A program made the position numbers and the translations under genes. Under the pieces are notes generated by a model. The model saw only the letters and a list, made by a program, of their open reading frames with translations, did no database searches and was not told where the DNA came from. Positions 1-7,422 of a stretch of 21,424 nucleotides of DNA are shown here, in pieces (position 1 is the stretch's first letter; every line of letters begins with the position of its first letter). The DNA lies in the IMG/VR virus record IMGVR_UViG_3300034198_014091, positions 1-21,424 of that record, one strand, 5' to 3'. Source of the stretch: a virus.

Positions 1-444
1 AGCAGCAGGGCCTTCGGTCACGAAGCTGTTGAAGAACACTTCGTTTTCGATGGCGATCTTCAGCTGCTTGGCAGCGTCTTCGGTGAACATGTTCATCAAG
101 TTCATGTCGGCTTGATAAGCCAGCACGTCGTTGACTTGCACGCCGAAGTACTTACCCTTGTTGACCTGCATGTCTTGGTAGATCGGGGTGGGCACTTCGT
201 AGCTCAGCGACTGACCAACGGTGTAATCAGAGATGCTGATGGACGGAGCCAGACGGATACGGATGGTATCGCCTTGGTTCTTCAGTTCACCTTCGTAGTC
301 GGTGTTAGCGACTTCCGACAGCATGGTGTTCTGGTAGAACTTGGCCAGCAACTTGCCAGACCACAGGGTGGGGATAAACGCACCGGAGTACGAGGGGGTG
401 GTGTCAAATGCACCAGAGCCAGTGACGGGGAAAACAGCAGCCAT
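1..444 (-). CDS. Major capsid (coat) protein, N-terminal part
   Basis: The first 148 codons of a leftward gene are visible; the rest lies beyond the window edge. The start ATG at 444 follows a perfect AGGAGG ribosome site (complement of 450-455). The protein begins MAAVFPVTGSG and contains IPTLWSGKLLAKFY, ANTDYEGELKNQGDTIRI and VNDVLAYQADMNLM. This N-terminal pattern is one I associate with coat proteins of podoviruses and related phages: a target-and-attach segment, a 'GDTIRI' beta strand, then a 'DY-VGQ-L-YE' stretch. Its place directly after the scaffold gene is the classical capsid position and strongly supports the call. It builds the procapsid shell around the scaffold. Family membership is recalled, not searched. 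Confidence 0.9.
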   Translation of the reverse strand, partial: MAAVFPVTGSGAFDTTPSYSGAFIPTLWSGKLLAKFYQNTMLSEVANTDYEGELKNQGDTIRIRLAPSISISDYTVGQSLSYEVPTPIYQDMQVNKGKYFGVQVNDVLAYQADMNLMNMFTEDAAKQLKIAIENEVFFNSFVTEGPAA

Positions 445-484
445 TTCGGCCTCCTATAAAACGGGTTGGTTACGCTACCAACAG

Positions 485-1453
485 TCAGGTCACTCGACCT
501 TCCATGTAAGCAGCATCGATTTCAGCTTCAAGTTTTTTCGCTTCTTCGACTTTGCCACGATTACCCAGTTCCGCGACTTGCTTAAACATCTTGTCGATGT
601 CGGCTGTCGTGTACGTCTTTCCTTTTTGGGAGACGGGGGCGTTCGATGACGCAGTTCGATTTGGCTGGACTTGACGTTCAAGTTCTTCGGTCACGTCTTT
701 GGTCGGCTTCACAGGGGTGATGCTCTGCTTGAACATCCCGATGTAATGTGCCACCGCTTCCGCGTCGCCTCGGTTAAACGCGTCTTGCGCAACAGACTTT
801 CGTGGAGCCCGCAGAAGCGGATCAACCTCGTTCAGCCACTCAATCCACTGGGGGTTCACGTTGACATCTTGGAAGTCAGGAACCAAGCGGTGGAGCCGCT
901 GTTCGAAAGTGGCCTCGCTCACCTGAGTGCCGGTAGCCGTCAGCTGATCTCTCAGCTTCTGGTTTTCCGCCTTCATGGCGTCGAGTTCACTACGAAACTC
1001 TGCTGCAACTTCGCGTGCAACTTTGCGCTGGACTTCAATCAAGTCCGAACCGAATGCTTCAACATCAGCATCCGTAACCAGTTTCTCCGGCGTGGTGGGC
1101 TTCACTTCGACAGGCTTGGTCTCAGCGGCTTTGCGGAGGGACTCCACTTGGCTCTTGAGCTCTCGCACGTCGGCGTGCAAGCGAGGAACTTCGGCGTCGT
1201 ACATGCCCTTGAGGGTTTTGTACTTCTGCTCCCATTTCTCTTCCGGCACTTCCGGGTCAACTGGGGCTGGCTTTGGGTCAGCTGGCTTGGGCTCAGGATC
1301 AGCGGGCTTCGGGTCTGCCGGGGGATCAGCGGGCTTGGGGTCTTCCGAGGGTTCTGCAGGTTCTGCAGGCTTCGGTTCGTTACCTTGGGTCAGCTGCTTT
1401 TCCAGCTCCTCCAGTGCTTTCAACTGGGCTTCAACTTGCTTTGGCAATGCCAT
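485..1453 (-). CDS. Head scaffolding protein
   Basis: 322 residues, acidic and low in complexity. I chose the ATG at 1453, which has AGGAG about 5 bases upstream; a TTG one codon earlier is less likely. Residues about 26-70 are a Pro/Ala/Asp/Lys repeat built on 'PKPADP' units. Two charged helical, probably coiled-coil stretches follow (about 73-112 and 130-175). The C-terminal 40 residues are a charged helix (IDKMFKQVAELG... KKLEAEIDAAY), the usual place for the coat-binding helix-turn-helix of scaffolds. It lies between portal-linked genes and the capsid gene, as in most tailed phages. It should assemble inside the procapsid and leave before or during DNA packaging. The function is inferred from position and composition. 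Confidence 0.85.
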   Translation of the reverse strand: MALPKQVEAQLKALEELEKQLTQGNEPKPAEPAEPSEDPKPADPPADPKPADPEPKPADPKPAPVDPEVPEEKWEQKYKTLKGMYDAEVPRLHADVRELKSQVESLRKAAETKPVEVKPTTPEKLVTDADVEAFGSDLIEVQRKVAREVAAEFRSELDAMKAENQKLRDQLTATGTQVSEATFEQRLHRLVPDFQDVNVNPQWIEWLNEVDPLLRAPRKSVAQDAFNRGDAEAVAHYIGMFKQSITPVKPTKDVTEELERQVQPNRTASSNAPVSQKGKTYTTADIDKMFKQVAELGNRGKVEEAKKLEAEIDAAYMEGRVT

Positions 1454-1542
1454 CAATTACTCCTAAAGCTCCAACTCTGTTTCAGGCTCCTACTTCGGTC
1501 TGCCATTCACATAATGGTTTGCTACGGACTACAAAAATCGGA

Positions 1543-1785
1543 TCATTTGATCCGGTCGAAAACCTCTGGCGATTTCTCAACCGCCTCGAGGAAATCTGCG
1601 AGTGCTTCGGCCCGACCTTGAAGGCGGTAGATGCGCGATGGTTCTTCTGCTGCCATCAAAGCGACTTTCGTCTCTTCGAGTCTTGCTCGGAACAACGCAA
1701 GCAACTGCGCACTTTCCGGTAGCTTGCAGCGCATGAGCGCTTGCATCTGCTGTCGGTCGGGCTTCATGCCCACAAAAATTTTCAT
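1543..1785 (-). CDS. Small helical protein between portal and scaffold genes
   Basis: 80 residues, not assigned to a named family. It is strongly predicted helical: two amphipathic segments, about 20-47 and 50-75 (LALFRARLEETKVALMAAEE, then LQGRAEALADFLEAVEKSPE). It lies in the head operon between the 124-residue gene and the scaffold gene, so it may be a minor head or assembly factor (inference). The start at 1785 has no clear Shine-Dalgarno site. A sigma-70-like promoter (1794-1822) would start transcription only 1-3 bases before this ATG, giving a leaderless message. An in-frame ATG at 1767 is the alternative start. Translation-like composition and fit in the gene array support a real gene. 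Confidence 0.75.
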   Translation of the reverse strand: MKIFVGMKPDRQQMQALMRCKLPESAQLLALFRARLEETKVALMAAEEPSRIYRLQGRAEALADFLEAVEKSPEVFDRIK

Positions 1786-1793
1786 GTGCGAAT

Positions 1794-1822
1794 TCTATAC
1801 CCACTTACGGGGTATGTGTCAA
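1794..1822 (-). promoter_or_regulatory. Sigma-70-like promoter for scaffold and capsid genes
   Basis: On the minus strand the -35 is TTGACA (complement of 1817-1822), then a 17-bp spacer, then a -10 of TATAGA (complement of 1794-1799). The TGA inside TTGACA is also the stop codon of the upstream 124-residue gene. It would boost the small gene, scaffold and capsid, which are needed in large amounts. The -10 is only a 4/6 match. Confidence 0.55.
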
Positions 1823-2193
1823 GAAAGATTTTCCAACTTGTACAACGTCGAATCCATCTGGGCCACAATTTCGTCGATCAGGTTCTGCAGCTCAGAGTGA
1901 TCGCACATCTCCATGCGGTTCTCATCGATGTACCGGCGCAGGCTGCGGATCATCATGACCGCGTCGCCCTCAGCCTTGTACGGCAGCTCAGGGTAGTCCT
2001 GAATGCCGTAGCGGCCTTGGTACGCCTCAGCCAACTTGTCCGCGCGGTCGATGATGTTTTCGTAGAACTCGTTGAGCGCCACATGCTGCGCGTAGTTGCG
2101 TGTGCGCAGGTGCAGAACGTGCGCGTTGGTACGCGCGTGGAACAGCTGCATGATCAGGCCAGCTACGCTGGGTGAGGCGGTGATACCCTTCAT
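1819..2193 (-). CDS. Phage helical protein, DUF5856-like
   Basis: 124 residues. The start ATG at 2193 lies 2 bases after the portal stop codon, and its GGAG ribosome site is inside the last portal codons, so the two are translationally coupled. The segment HVLHLRTRNYAQHVALNEFYENIIDRADKLAEAYQGRYG (about residues 24-62) has regularly spaced His, Glu and Tyr in long helices. That recalls Dps/ferritin-like bundles and a phage family I remember as DUF5856. No enzymatic role can be claimed. Its position between portal and scaffold suggests a head or DNA-protection role, or a conserved passenger. The family name is from memory and needs a profile search. Confidence 0.75.
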   Translation of the reverse strand: MKGITASPSVAGLIMQLFHARTNAHVLHLRTRNYAQHVALNEFYENIIDRADKLAEAYQGRYGIQDYPELPYKAEGDAVMMIRSLRRYIDENRMEMCDHSELQNLIDEIVAQMDSTLYKLENLS

Positions 2194-2195
2194 TT

Positions 2196-4280
2196 TTATA
2201 CTCCGTTAGGTCGCGGGGACATCATGTTCGATTCGCGGCCCCCAACCTGCGAACCATCGGGAAGCATGTTCTTGGACTGCATCTTGGGCGGTGTGCCACC
2301 CATGCCGCCGCCCTCGATCTGGCCGACCAACATCTGCAGCTGCTCTTGCAACTGAGCGATGATCTGCTGCTGTTGCTGGATCGTGCTGATCTGCTCACGG
2401 TCGGGGACGATGCGATCGACGTTGCCGTTCAGGTTGCGAGCAGCGTCGCGCAGCAGCTCGGCCGCGCCGTCCATGCCCACCACCTGCTGAGCCACGGGGC
2501 TGTTGAGAACCAGCTGCAGGAACTCGTTGCGACGAACGGCTTCGGCTTCCTTGACCACGAGGCTCGTTGCGCCCTTGGCCACGATGTTCACGTCGCCGAC
2601 CAAGTCCGGGTCTTGGCTGTAGCGCAGGTTGTCTTGGTACAGGCGCTCGATCGCGGGGACGATCACGTTCTGGTCGATGTTGCTGATCACCTGCTTGATG
2701 CCCTTACCAGCGTTGCTGATCAGCATGGACAAGCCAGACGATGTGCGGCCAGCGCCGGGGCTCGACTCACCCGTCATGTAGCGCGGGATCATCGTGTCTT
2801 CGTCGGCACGTGCAGAGAACTTCTCGAACACGGCCATCAACTCAGCGGAGTTGCTATTCGGTTGGAAGAACGTGAGCGGCTGGCTGCCGTCGTTGAATTC
2901 CGAGCTCTGGAACTGCCAGATTTTCCAAGGGTGCATCTCGGTGATGTCCTCACCGGGCGGCAGGCGACTGACGTTCACACCCACCTGCGGGCCAGAGGAA
3001 ATGCCCATGTTGTTGGCCAAGCTGCGAGCCGATGCGTTCACCATGTCTTGCGAGTCACGGCACAGGTCGGTCACGCCCTTACCGTCCACGGAGCCGGGGA
3101 GGTTCTCGTAGCTGGTGAGGTAGTACGGTTTGCGACCCAGCGGGTCGTAGTTGAGCACCGCGCGGATGACGGTGTTGCCGATGAGCCATACTTCGCAGGG
3201 GTAGCTCAAGTCAGGGTCAGGAACTTCCTTGGCGGTCAAGCCCCACTCGCGCAGGAGGCTTCCCTTGACGGAATCCCATAGCTGCAGAGCGTCAACCAAG
3301 TCATCACTCAGAATGGACTCGGTGACATACTTGCCTTCGGCCTGCGCCTTGGAGGCGTCAGTCCACAACCACTGCTTCAAGCCACCACCGGTGAAGTCGT
3401 TCAGGATGGTGCGAATGGCGTCGTCGTTGTAGCCGGGCACACCCAGCAGGGCTTGCAGGTCTTCGGCTGTCATGCGGTGACGCTCGATCACGAAGCCGTC
3501 ACCCAGCTCCCACGACCACGGTGCCCAATAGAGCATGAACGGGTCAACGCGCTGCCACTCGTTGCGGATTTTCTCCACGGGGACGAGCTGGCCATTCTGC
3601 CACTCGAGTGTCTTGCGCTTGCGCTTGATGGGCCCCTTCAACACGCCGTACGGGAACGTGACGATGTCGTCCAAGAACTCGTTGAGCGCCTGAGACCATC
3701 CGCCCTCTGCGAGCTGGTCTTCCATCTTGCGTTCCATGCGGTCAACACGCTCTTCTGCCTCTTCCTTGATGCGACGCATCATCGCGTCCTTCATCCGCAC
3801 GGCGATCTCGCGCAACTGCTCTTGCGACGGCGTCTGCATGCCCTGCTCCATGAGCATCTGCAGCTCTTGGGCCATCTCGGCCTGCAAGCCTTGGAGGATG
3901 TCGGGAGGGAGTGTGGGTTCCGGCGTGGCGTCCAGTGACCATGGCTTGTCGGTGCCTGTGCCGAGGAGGGTGTCACGAAGCCAGCTGGTGGCTGCGCGGC
4001 ACTTGACGGATGTGAGGTTGATGTAGATGTCGGAGCCGCCGTTCTTGCGGATGTCCGCCTCTTTCTCCGGGTCGTACTCTCCGTTGCGCTGGCGCATGCA
4101 CTGCAGCATGCGTTCCTCGAGTTTGCGCTTGGCGATCCTTGCGACATCCCAGCGCTTGCGAATGTGAGCTGCAAGGCCCTGAATGACGGGCGTATTCTGC
4201 ATCTCGTCGCTGCGACGCTTCGACTCGGCCTCTAAGTCTGAAGCCCGAGCGACGGGGATAAGAGCAAGTCCTGTGGCCAT
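2196..4280 (-). CDS. Portal protein (head-tail connector)
   Basis: 694 residues, the size of podovirus-type portals. The N-terminus (RRSDEMQ...RWDVARIAKRKLEERMLQCMRQRNGEYDPE) has the long helix and 'R-GEYDP' pattern typical of phage portals. It is followed by INLTSVKCRAATSWLRDTLLG and, near residue 400, DLCRDSQDMVNASARSLANNMG, a conserved core helix. 'MTGESSPGAGRTSSGLSMLISNAGK' near 510 is another portal hallmark. The C-terminus is Gln-rich (five Gln in a row, then a coiled coil) and ends in a Gly/Met-rich tail, probably the barrel end inside the capsid. Start at 4280 with GGAG 6 bases upstream. It lies directly after the large terminase, which docks on it. It forms the dodecameric DNA channel. 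Confidence 0.93.
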   Translation of the reverse strand: MATGLALIPVARASDLEAESKRRSDEMQNTPVIQGLAAHIRKRWDVARIAKRKLEERMLQCMRQRNGEYDPEKEADIRKNGGSDIYINLTSVKCRAATSWLRDTLLGTGTDKPWSLDATPEPTLPPDILQGLQAEMAQELQMLMEQGMQTPSQEQLREIAVRMKDAMMRRIKEEAEERVDRMERKMEDQLAEGGWSQALNEFLDDIVTFPYGVLKGPIKRKRKTLEWQNGQLVPVEKIRNEWQRVDPFMLYWAPWSWELGDGFVIERHRMTAEDLQALLGVPGYNDDAIRTILNDFTGGGLKQWLWTDASKAQAEGKYVTESILSDDLVDALQLWDSVKGSLLREWGLTAKEVPDPDLSYPCEVWLIGNTVIRAVLNYDPLGRKPYYLTSYENLPGSVDGKGVTDLCRDSQDMVNASARSLANNMGISSGPQVGVNVSRLPPGEDITEMHPWKIWQFQSSEFNDGSQPLTFFQPNSNSAELMAVFEKFSARADEDTMIPRYMTGESSPGAGRTSSGLSMLISNAGKGIKQVISNIDQNVIVPAIERLYQDNLRYSQDPDLVGDVNIVAKGATSLVVKEAEAVRRNEFLQLVLNSPVAQQVVGMDGAAELLRDAARNLNGNVDRIVPDREQISTIQQQQQIIAQLQEQLQMLVGQIEGGGMGGTPPKMQSKNMLPDGSQVGGRESNMMSPRPNGV

Positions 4281-4305
4281 GGCGGCTCCAATGTTAAATG
4301 CTGAA

Positions 4306-4333
4306 ATTGTACCCCGCGCAGGTCACGGGTCAA
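4306..4333 (-). promoter_or_regulatory. Sigma-70-like promoter for the portal gene
   Basis: On the minus strand TTGACC (complement of 4328-4333) and TACAAT (complement of 4306-4311) are 16 bp apart in the 49-bp gap between terminase and portal. The TGA within TTGACC is the terminase stop codon. Transcription would start near 4299, leaving about 19 bases before the portal ATG, enough for its GGAG site. Compare the promoters at 8853 and 12035. Confidence 0.6.
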
Positions 4334-5733
4334 GTGTAAGCGTACGCCACCTTGCGAATCTCCCGGCGCTGAACCTGCATTCCGAACCCTCGGATGTTCA
4401 TGTCGATGACGGCCGCGCCGTACTGCAAAGCGTCGTGGCAGTGGGAGAACTCGTTCTTGTCGGGCTTGTCCTCGATCTCGCCGTTCTTCTTGACTTTGTA
4501 CCGGTACCCGTGGCGGAAGCCCTTGATGAGCTGCTTGCACCGAGGGTCAACGAGGAACATGGCCTTGCCCTCGATCTGCTGGTTGAGCAGACGCTCGACG
4601 GCCTGAATCCGCTTGTCCGGGTCGTTGGTCGGCGGCTTCACGCACTTGAACCCGGCGTCGCGCAGCTGATCGACCAGCGTCATCTCGTTGGCCTGCTGCT
4701 TCATGAACCCGGCCGGGTCAGGCGCGGCCACGAACTGATAACCGGGGTAGTTGTTGGCGATGTGTGGGTTGAGCTTGGTGTTGATGAACGTCTCAAGGCC
4801 CATGTTCTCGCTGGTGAGCTCGGAGAGCACCAGCACACGCCCGCGCGGGTCGCGCTGCATGAAGATGGCGGACGGCGTGCGCCCAAAGTCCACCCCGATG
4901 GTGATGGGGTAGTCCATGTTCTGGATGGGCTTCAACTCATCCTTGGCAATGTGGAAGTCCTCGACGAACGTGCGCTCGTACACCGGCGAGCCCGACAGGC
5001 TGCGACCGAACTTGCCGTGCACGTACACGTCGATCCAGTCCTCGCTCTTGCCTTCGCACAGGTTCTCGTAGTAACCCTTGGGCAAGAAGTCCACCCAGTC
5101 TGCGTCCTCCGAGAGCCCGGAGGGCTGAATGGTGACGTGCATGTTCTTGGGCGGCTCGGTGAGCAACTGCTCCCAAAACGTATCCGCATCGGGCGGGTTG
5201 GTCGCACCCCACGCCTTGTGAATGAGCTTGCCCGAGTCGTCACACGACCCCACGCCGTTCATTGTCTTGTCAGGGTATCTACCTAGACGACCGGTGAGCG
5301 CGTTGAAAATGTCGGGGTTGATCTCGCGAAACTCGTCCATGACGCCGAACGTCAGCTGCAACGAGAGCAGACGACGCACGTCGTTGGCATCGTCAAGCCC
5401 CCGGAACAGCACCTCGCACTCGACATCGTCGAACTTCATCAAGAACTTCGAGTCTGTCTTCATCAACGTCCCCGCCGCCCCGTCCGGGTACCACTTGAGG
5501 AAGTCAGGGATGGTCGTGTCCCACAGCATTTGCCGCGTATTGCGAATGACCGCGCAGCGCGAGCGTCGGATGCCGTCGCTGCACTTGGCAATGCGCTTGG
5601 CCTCCATGGCAATCTTCATCAAAGACGCCGTCGTCTTGGTCGAACCCACCGGGCCCACGATGAAATTGGAAAATTCGTCCGCAATCAGAAACGGCACCAC
5701 CGAAAGCGAGGGGGTGTACTGCACCGAGGCCAT
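4330..5733 (-). CDS. terL: Terminase large subunit (packaging ATPase-nuclease)
   Basis: 467 residues. The ATPase domain has a Walker A loop GPVGSTKT (residues 27-34), in which the Gly normally before the Lys is Thr. It also has a Walker B LTFGVMDEF with D133-E134, and a coupling motif GATNPP (176-181). The C-terminal RNase H-like nuclease shows GVDFGRTP (D282), AAPDPAG (D338/D340) and HDALQY (D434), the expected acidic triad. It cuts concatemeric DNA and drives it into the procapsid through the portal. The start overlaps the small terminase stop by one base (TGATG), so the two are coupled. All key residues are present, so the enzyme looks active. Confidence 0.96.
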   Translation of the reverse strand: MASVQYTPSLSVVPFLIADEFSNFIVGPVGSTKTTASLMKIAMEAKRIAKCSDGIRRSRCAVIRNTRQMLWDTTIPDFLKWYPDGAAGTLMKTDSKFLMKFDDVECEVLFRGLDDANDVRRLLSLQLTFGVMDEFREINPDIFNALTGRLGRYPDKTMNGVGSCDDSGKLIHKAWGATNPPDADTFWEQLLTEPPKNMHVTIQPSGLSEDADWVDFLPKGYYENLCEGKSEDWIDVYVHGKFGRSLSGSPVYERTFVEDFHIAKDELKPIQNMDYPITIGVDFGRTPSAIFMQRDPRGRVLVLSELTSENMGLETFINTKLNPHIANNYPGYQFVAAPDPAGFMKQQANEMTLVDQLRDAGFKCVKPPTNDPDKRIQAVERLLNQQIEGKAMFLVDPRCKQLIKGFRHGYRYKVKKNGEIEDKPDKNEFSHCHDALQYGAAVIDMNIRGFGMQVQRREIRKVAYAYT

Positions 5734-6278
5734 CAGAGGTAGTCCTCGCCTGCGTACTCATAATTTTCGTCTTCAACCAAAAATATCTGCGTTTTTTGCT
5801 CGATTTGTGCAATTTCAGGGGTATTTTTGCCTGTTTCAGCCTCAAAAACCAGCGTTTTTGGGGGTGTCTGACCCACCTGCGGGATGTTAATTGTGATGGA
5901 AAAACCGGGCCCAGAGACCATTTCAGACCCTGTTTTTGGCTTCAATTTGCCCCATTCAACGAAATCTGCAACGATTTGACGCCTCACGGCCGCCGGAGTG
6001 TCCGGGTCATGGGCCATGTGGTACAGAGTCGGCAGGCTGGCCTCGGCCAGCACACGGTTTTTGGCCTCAAAAGAGAAGCCTGACTCCGTCAATTCACGGG
6101 TGTAGTTGTCCACATACCGCTGAAACTGCGGGTTAGTGGCGATTGCATCGTACTCTGTCTGCGTGAGCCCTTCGCCTGCAACAATCTCGTAGGTTGGCCG
6201 TTTGGCACCCACATCATTCCGCGCTATGGCGAGAGCAAGTTCACGCAGCAGCTGATCGGCATGGATTGAGCTGTGCAT
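5733..6278 (-). CDS. terS: Terminase small subunit (probable)
   Basis: 181 residues from the ATG at 6278; a TTG at 6296 in the same frame is an alternative start and neither has a good Shine-Dalgarno site. The middle (SGFSFEAKNRVLAEASLPTLYHMAHDPDTPAAVRRQIVADFVEWGKLKPK, about 67-116) resembles a helical pattern I know from DNA-packaging/terminase small subunits of podovirus-like phages. The C-terminus is acidic and ends EDENYEYAGEDYL, fit for binding the large subunit. It recognises the packaging site and loads the large subunit. The call rests mainly on its place, one base overlapping terL, plus that similarity. Confidence 0.8.
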   Translation of the reverse strand: MHSSIHADQLLRELALAIARNDVGAKRPTYEIVAGEGLTQTEYDAIATNPQFQRYVDNYTRELTESGFSFEAKNRVLAEASLPTLYHMAHDPDTPAAVRRQIVADFVEWGKLKPKTGSEMVSGPGFSITINIPQVGQTPPKTLVFEAETGKNTPEIAQIEQKTQIFLVEDENYEYAGEDYL

Positions 6279-6487
6279 GAGCGCACTGTAAACCAAAAAA
6301 TCTCGGTTGTAAAATTATTTTACTGGTGGGGTTACGCGCGGGTTGTTGGTCATTGAAAATTTCTGGGAAAATTTTGTGGCGGGGTTGTTGTACACGTGTG
6401 GGGATTAAAAAATTGGCCTTGTTGTGAGAGACGCGGATAAGGGTTGGGGGCCGGAGGTGGGGGCCTTGGGGGGCCTGTACCCCCTCT

Positions 6488-6498
6488 ACTACTATCAT
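6488..6498 (+). repeat. ACTACTATCA motif, copy 1
   Basis: ACTACTATCAT, one of five copies confined to the gene-free parts of 6.4-8.2 kb. This copy ends 20 bases upstream of the -35 box of the first early promoter, a position suited to an activator or repressor site. Confidence 0.6.
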
Positions 6499-6518
6499 CC
6501 AGCCGCGCCCTCAACCCC

Positions 6519-6546
6519 TTGCCATGCCCATGCCATGCGCTATAAT
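6519..6546 (+). promoter_or_regulatory. Early sigma-70 promoter for gene 6608
   Basis: TTGCCA (6519-6524), a 16-bp spacer and a perfect TATAAT (6541-6546). The promoter contains a direct repeat TGCCATGC (6520 and 6531) that could be bound by a regulator. Transcription would start near 6553, leaving about 55 bases before the ATG. Confidence 0.75.
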
Positions 6547-6584
6547 TCAATCACTGATTCAGAAATGAACAGTGTTTCAAAATC

Positions 6585-6599
6585 ACTTACTTACTGGAG
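6585..6599 (+). promoter_or_regulatory. Conserved leader/ribosome site, gene 6608
   Basis: ACTTACTTACTGGAG, 8 bases before the ATG. It is one of about ten related leaders in the window (see 12136). Confidence 0.6.
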
Positions 6600-6607
6600 T
6601 TTTCAAA

Positions 6608-7096
6608 ATGGCAAAGCGCACAATCTCTGTTTCTTCACTGCTCAAATCCAAAACTGATGACTTGGCTCGTCAGCGGAAATCCGTCCAAAATTTGCGTGCC
6701 CATTCCGGTGCGCTCGCTCAGGCTCTGGCGCTGACCAACGCTGTCCAGCGTCTGGCCGATTCCACTTGGGCAAACCCCATCGCGTACGATTGGAGCGAAA
6801 CGCTGGTGGAATTGAATGTCGTTTGTCGCATCAAGGTCGATTCCCTCAAGGGCGCGAAAATGGTCGAAATCCTCGAGGCCGCTGAAGCGATTCCCGGTCT
6901 GGATGCCAAGGGCACGCGCGATTGGGCAACAGCATCATGGGCTGAGCGCGAGTTCATTTACCGTGGCAACCCCTACGGAGTGAACGTCATGCTGAAAATT
7001 GAGGCCGAACTGCCCATCGATGGCGAAGCCTGCAAGCGTGTGCAAACCGGTGTGAAACTCGAAGAGGTGCCCCAGTATGAAATCGTTTGCGAGTGA
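6608..7096 (+). CDS. Unknown early protein, 162 residues
   Basis: Not recognised. The start ATG at 6608 is chosen because GGAG lies 8 bases upstream; an upstream in-frame ATG at 6572 lacks a ribosome site. The first 45 residues are basic and helical (KRTISVSSLLKSKTDDLARQRKSVQNLRAHS). The C-terminal half is mixed alpha/beta, with 'ATASWAEREFIYRGNPYGVNVMLKIEAELP' near 115-145. There are no Cys pairs or enzymatic motifs. It is the first gene right of the divergence, with its own strong promoter and, after the small gene 7077, its own terminator. It is therefore probably an immediate-early gene that could act on the host (inference). Confidence 0.8.
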   Translation: MAKRTISVSSLLKSKTDDLARQRKSVQNLRAHSGALAQALALTNAVQRLADSTWANPIAYDWSETLVELNVVCRIKVDSLKGAKMVEILEAAEAIPGLDAKGTRDWATASWAEREFIYRGNPYGVNVMLKIEAELPIDGEACKRVQTGVKLEEVPQYEIVCE

Positions 7097-7172
7097 TCTC
7101 GCTCAGGCCGTGATCATCGCGGCCTTGATCGGCTTGCCCTTCGTGCTGTACTTCATCAGCATGAAGCCCTGA
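7077..7172 (+). CDS. 31-residue membrane peptide
   Basis: ATG at 7077 overlaps the end of gene 6608 by 20 bases, and GAGG lies about 9 bases upstream. The peptide begins MKSFASDLAQ, then has one hydrophobic helix (AVIIAALIGLPFVLYFI) and ends SMKP. It is one of three such single-helix peptides of 31-32 residues in this window (also 10520 and 20789). The intrinsic terminator follows after 6 bases. It should insert in the inner membrane; the function is unknown. Confidence 0.65.
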   Translation: MKSFASDLAQAVIIAALIGLPFVLYFISMKP

Positions 7173-7178
7173 AACCCG

Positions 7179-7201
7179 GCCCGCCTCGCGCGGGCTTTTT
7201 T
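7179..7201 (+). terminator. Intrinsic terminator of the first early unit
   Basis: GCCCGC (7179-7184), loop CTCGC, GCGGGC (7190-7195), followed by six T (7196-7201). Confidence 0.88.
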
Positions 7202-7215
7202 GCGCCCGGCGGTCA

Positions 7216-7226
7216 ACTACTATCAT
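7216..7226 (+). repeat. ACTACTATCA motif, copy 2
   Basis: ACTACTATCAT, just downstream of the first terminator and upstream of the second early promoter. Confidence 0.6.
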
Positions 7227-7284
7227 GTAAGCCCGGTGTGCGACGGGCCGCGCGACGCCACACGCGACGGACGGACGAGCCTCG

Positions 7285-7295
7285 ACTACTATCAC
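7285..7295 (+). repeat. ACTACTATCA motif, copy 3
   Basis: ACTACTATCAC, 29 bases upstream of the -35 region of the promoter at 7325 and 9 bases before a 16-bp palindrome. Confidence 0.6.
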
Positions 7296-7304
7296 GGCCG
7301 CCGC

Positions 7305-7320
7305 TAATTCCGTGGGATTA
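7305..7320. repeat. 16-bp palindrome, copy 1 (variant)
   Basis: TAATTCCGTGGGATTA, with one mismatch in its dyad symmetry. It abuts the -35 box of the promoter at 7325, a natural position for regulator binding. This is the leftmost of 11 copies. Confidence 0.85.
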
Positions 7321-7324
7321 AATG

Positions 7325-7353
7325 CTGGACATACCCGCCAGATAATGTATAAT
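7325..7353 (+). promoter_or_regulatory. Early promoter for gene 7423
   Basis: A perfect TATAAT at 7348-7353 is preceded by CTGGAC (7325-7330, 17-bp gap) or TGGACA (7326-7331, 16-bp gap). The 5' leader would begin with a hairpin: ATCGATT (7360-7366), loop GAGA, AATCGAT (7371-7377). A second hairpin, CCGGG/CCCGG, lies at 7383-7398. These may protect or control the message. Confidence 0.65.
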
Positions 7354-7400
7354 CGATTCATCGATTGAGAAATCGATACCCGCCGGGGGGTTTCCCGGTG

Positions 7401-7415
7401 ACTTACTTAATGAGG
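7401..7415 (+). promoter_or_regulatory. Conserved leader/ribosome site, gene 7423
   Basis: ACTTACTTAATGAGG, a degenerate member of the leader family, with GAGG as ribosome site 7 bases before the ATG. Confidence 0.5.
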
Positions 7416-7422
7416 TTCCATC

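Larger units (their letters stand above)
6279..6607. other. Divergent control region
   Basis: 329 gene-free bases between the leftward packaging operon and the rightward early genes. It holds AT-rich blocks (6290-6325, 6350-6375, 6405-6420), a GGGTTGTTG direct repeat (6340 and 6382), an ACACGTGT palindrome (6392-6399) and a G-run/C-run hairpin near 6468-6485. An ACTACTATCAT site (6488) and the rightward promoter (6519-6546) follow. I see no convincing leftward promoter; a weak TTTACA/TACAGT pair with a 17-bp gap lies too close to the terS start. Confidence 0.7.

Noticed and set aside
450-484. Hairpin GTTGGT/ACCAAC between scaffold and capsid genes
   Set aside because: Only 6 bp with a 6-base loop and no T-run; not a terminator, and no clear role.
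671-1621. Long rightward open frame opposite the scaffold gene
   Set aside because: It mirrors the coding frame of the scaffold gene, lacks a ribosome site and has the repetitive composition of an antisense shadow (Leu/Phe/Gly-rich from the PAD repeat).
2346-3281. 311-codon rightward frame opposite the portal gene
   Set aside because: His/Val/Asp/Leu-rich composition of an antisense reading; the portal frame is clearly the real one.
4183-5286. 367-codon rightward frame opposite the terminase
   Set aside because: Runs antisense across the portal-terminase junction, has no ribosome site, and the opposite strand encodes recognised motifs.
6290-6330. Leftward promoter for the terminase genes
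   Set aside because: TTTACA and TACAGT are 17 bp apart, but the -10 is poor and the start would fall at or after the start codon; not strong enough to annotate.
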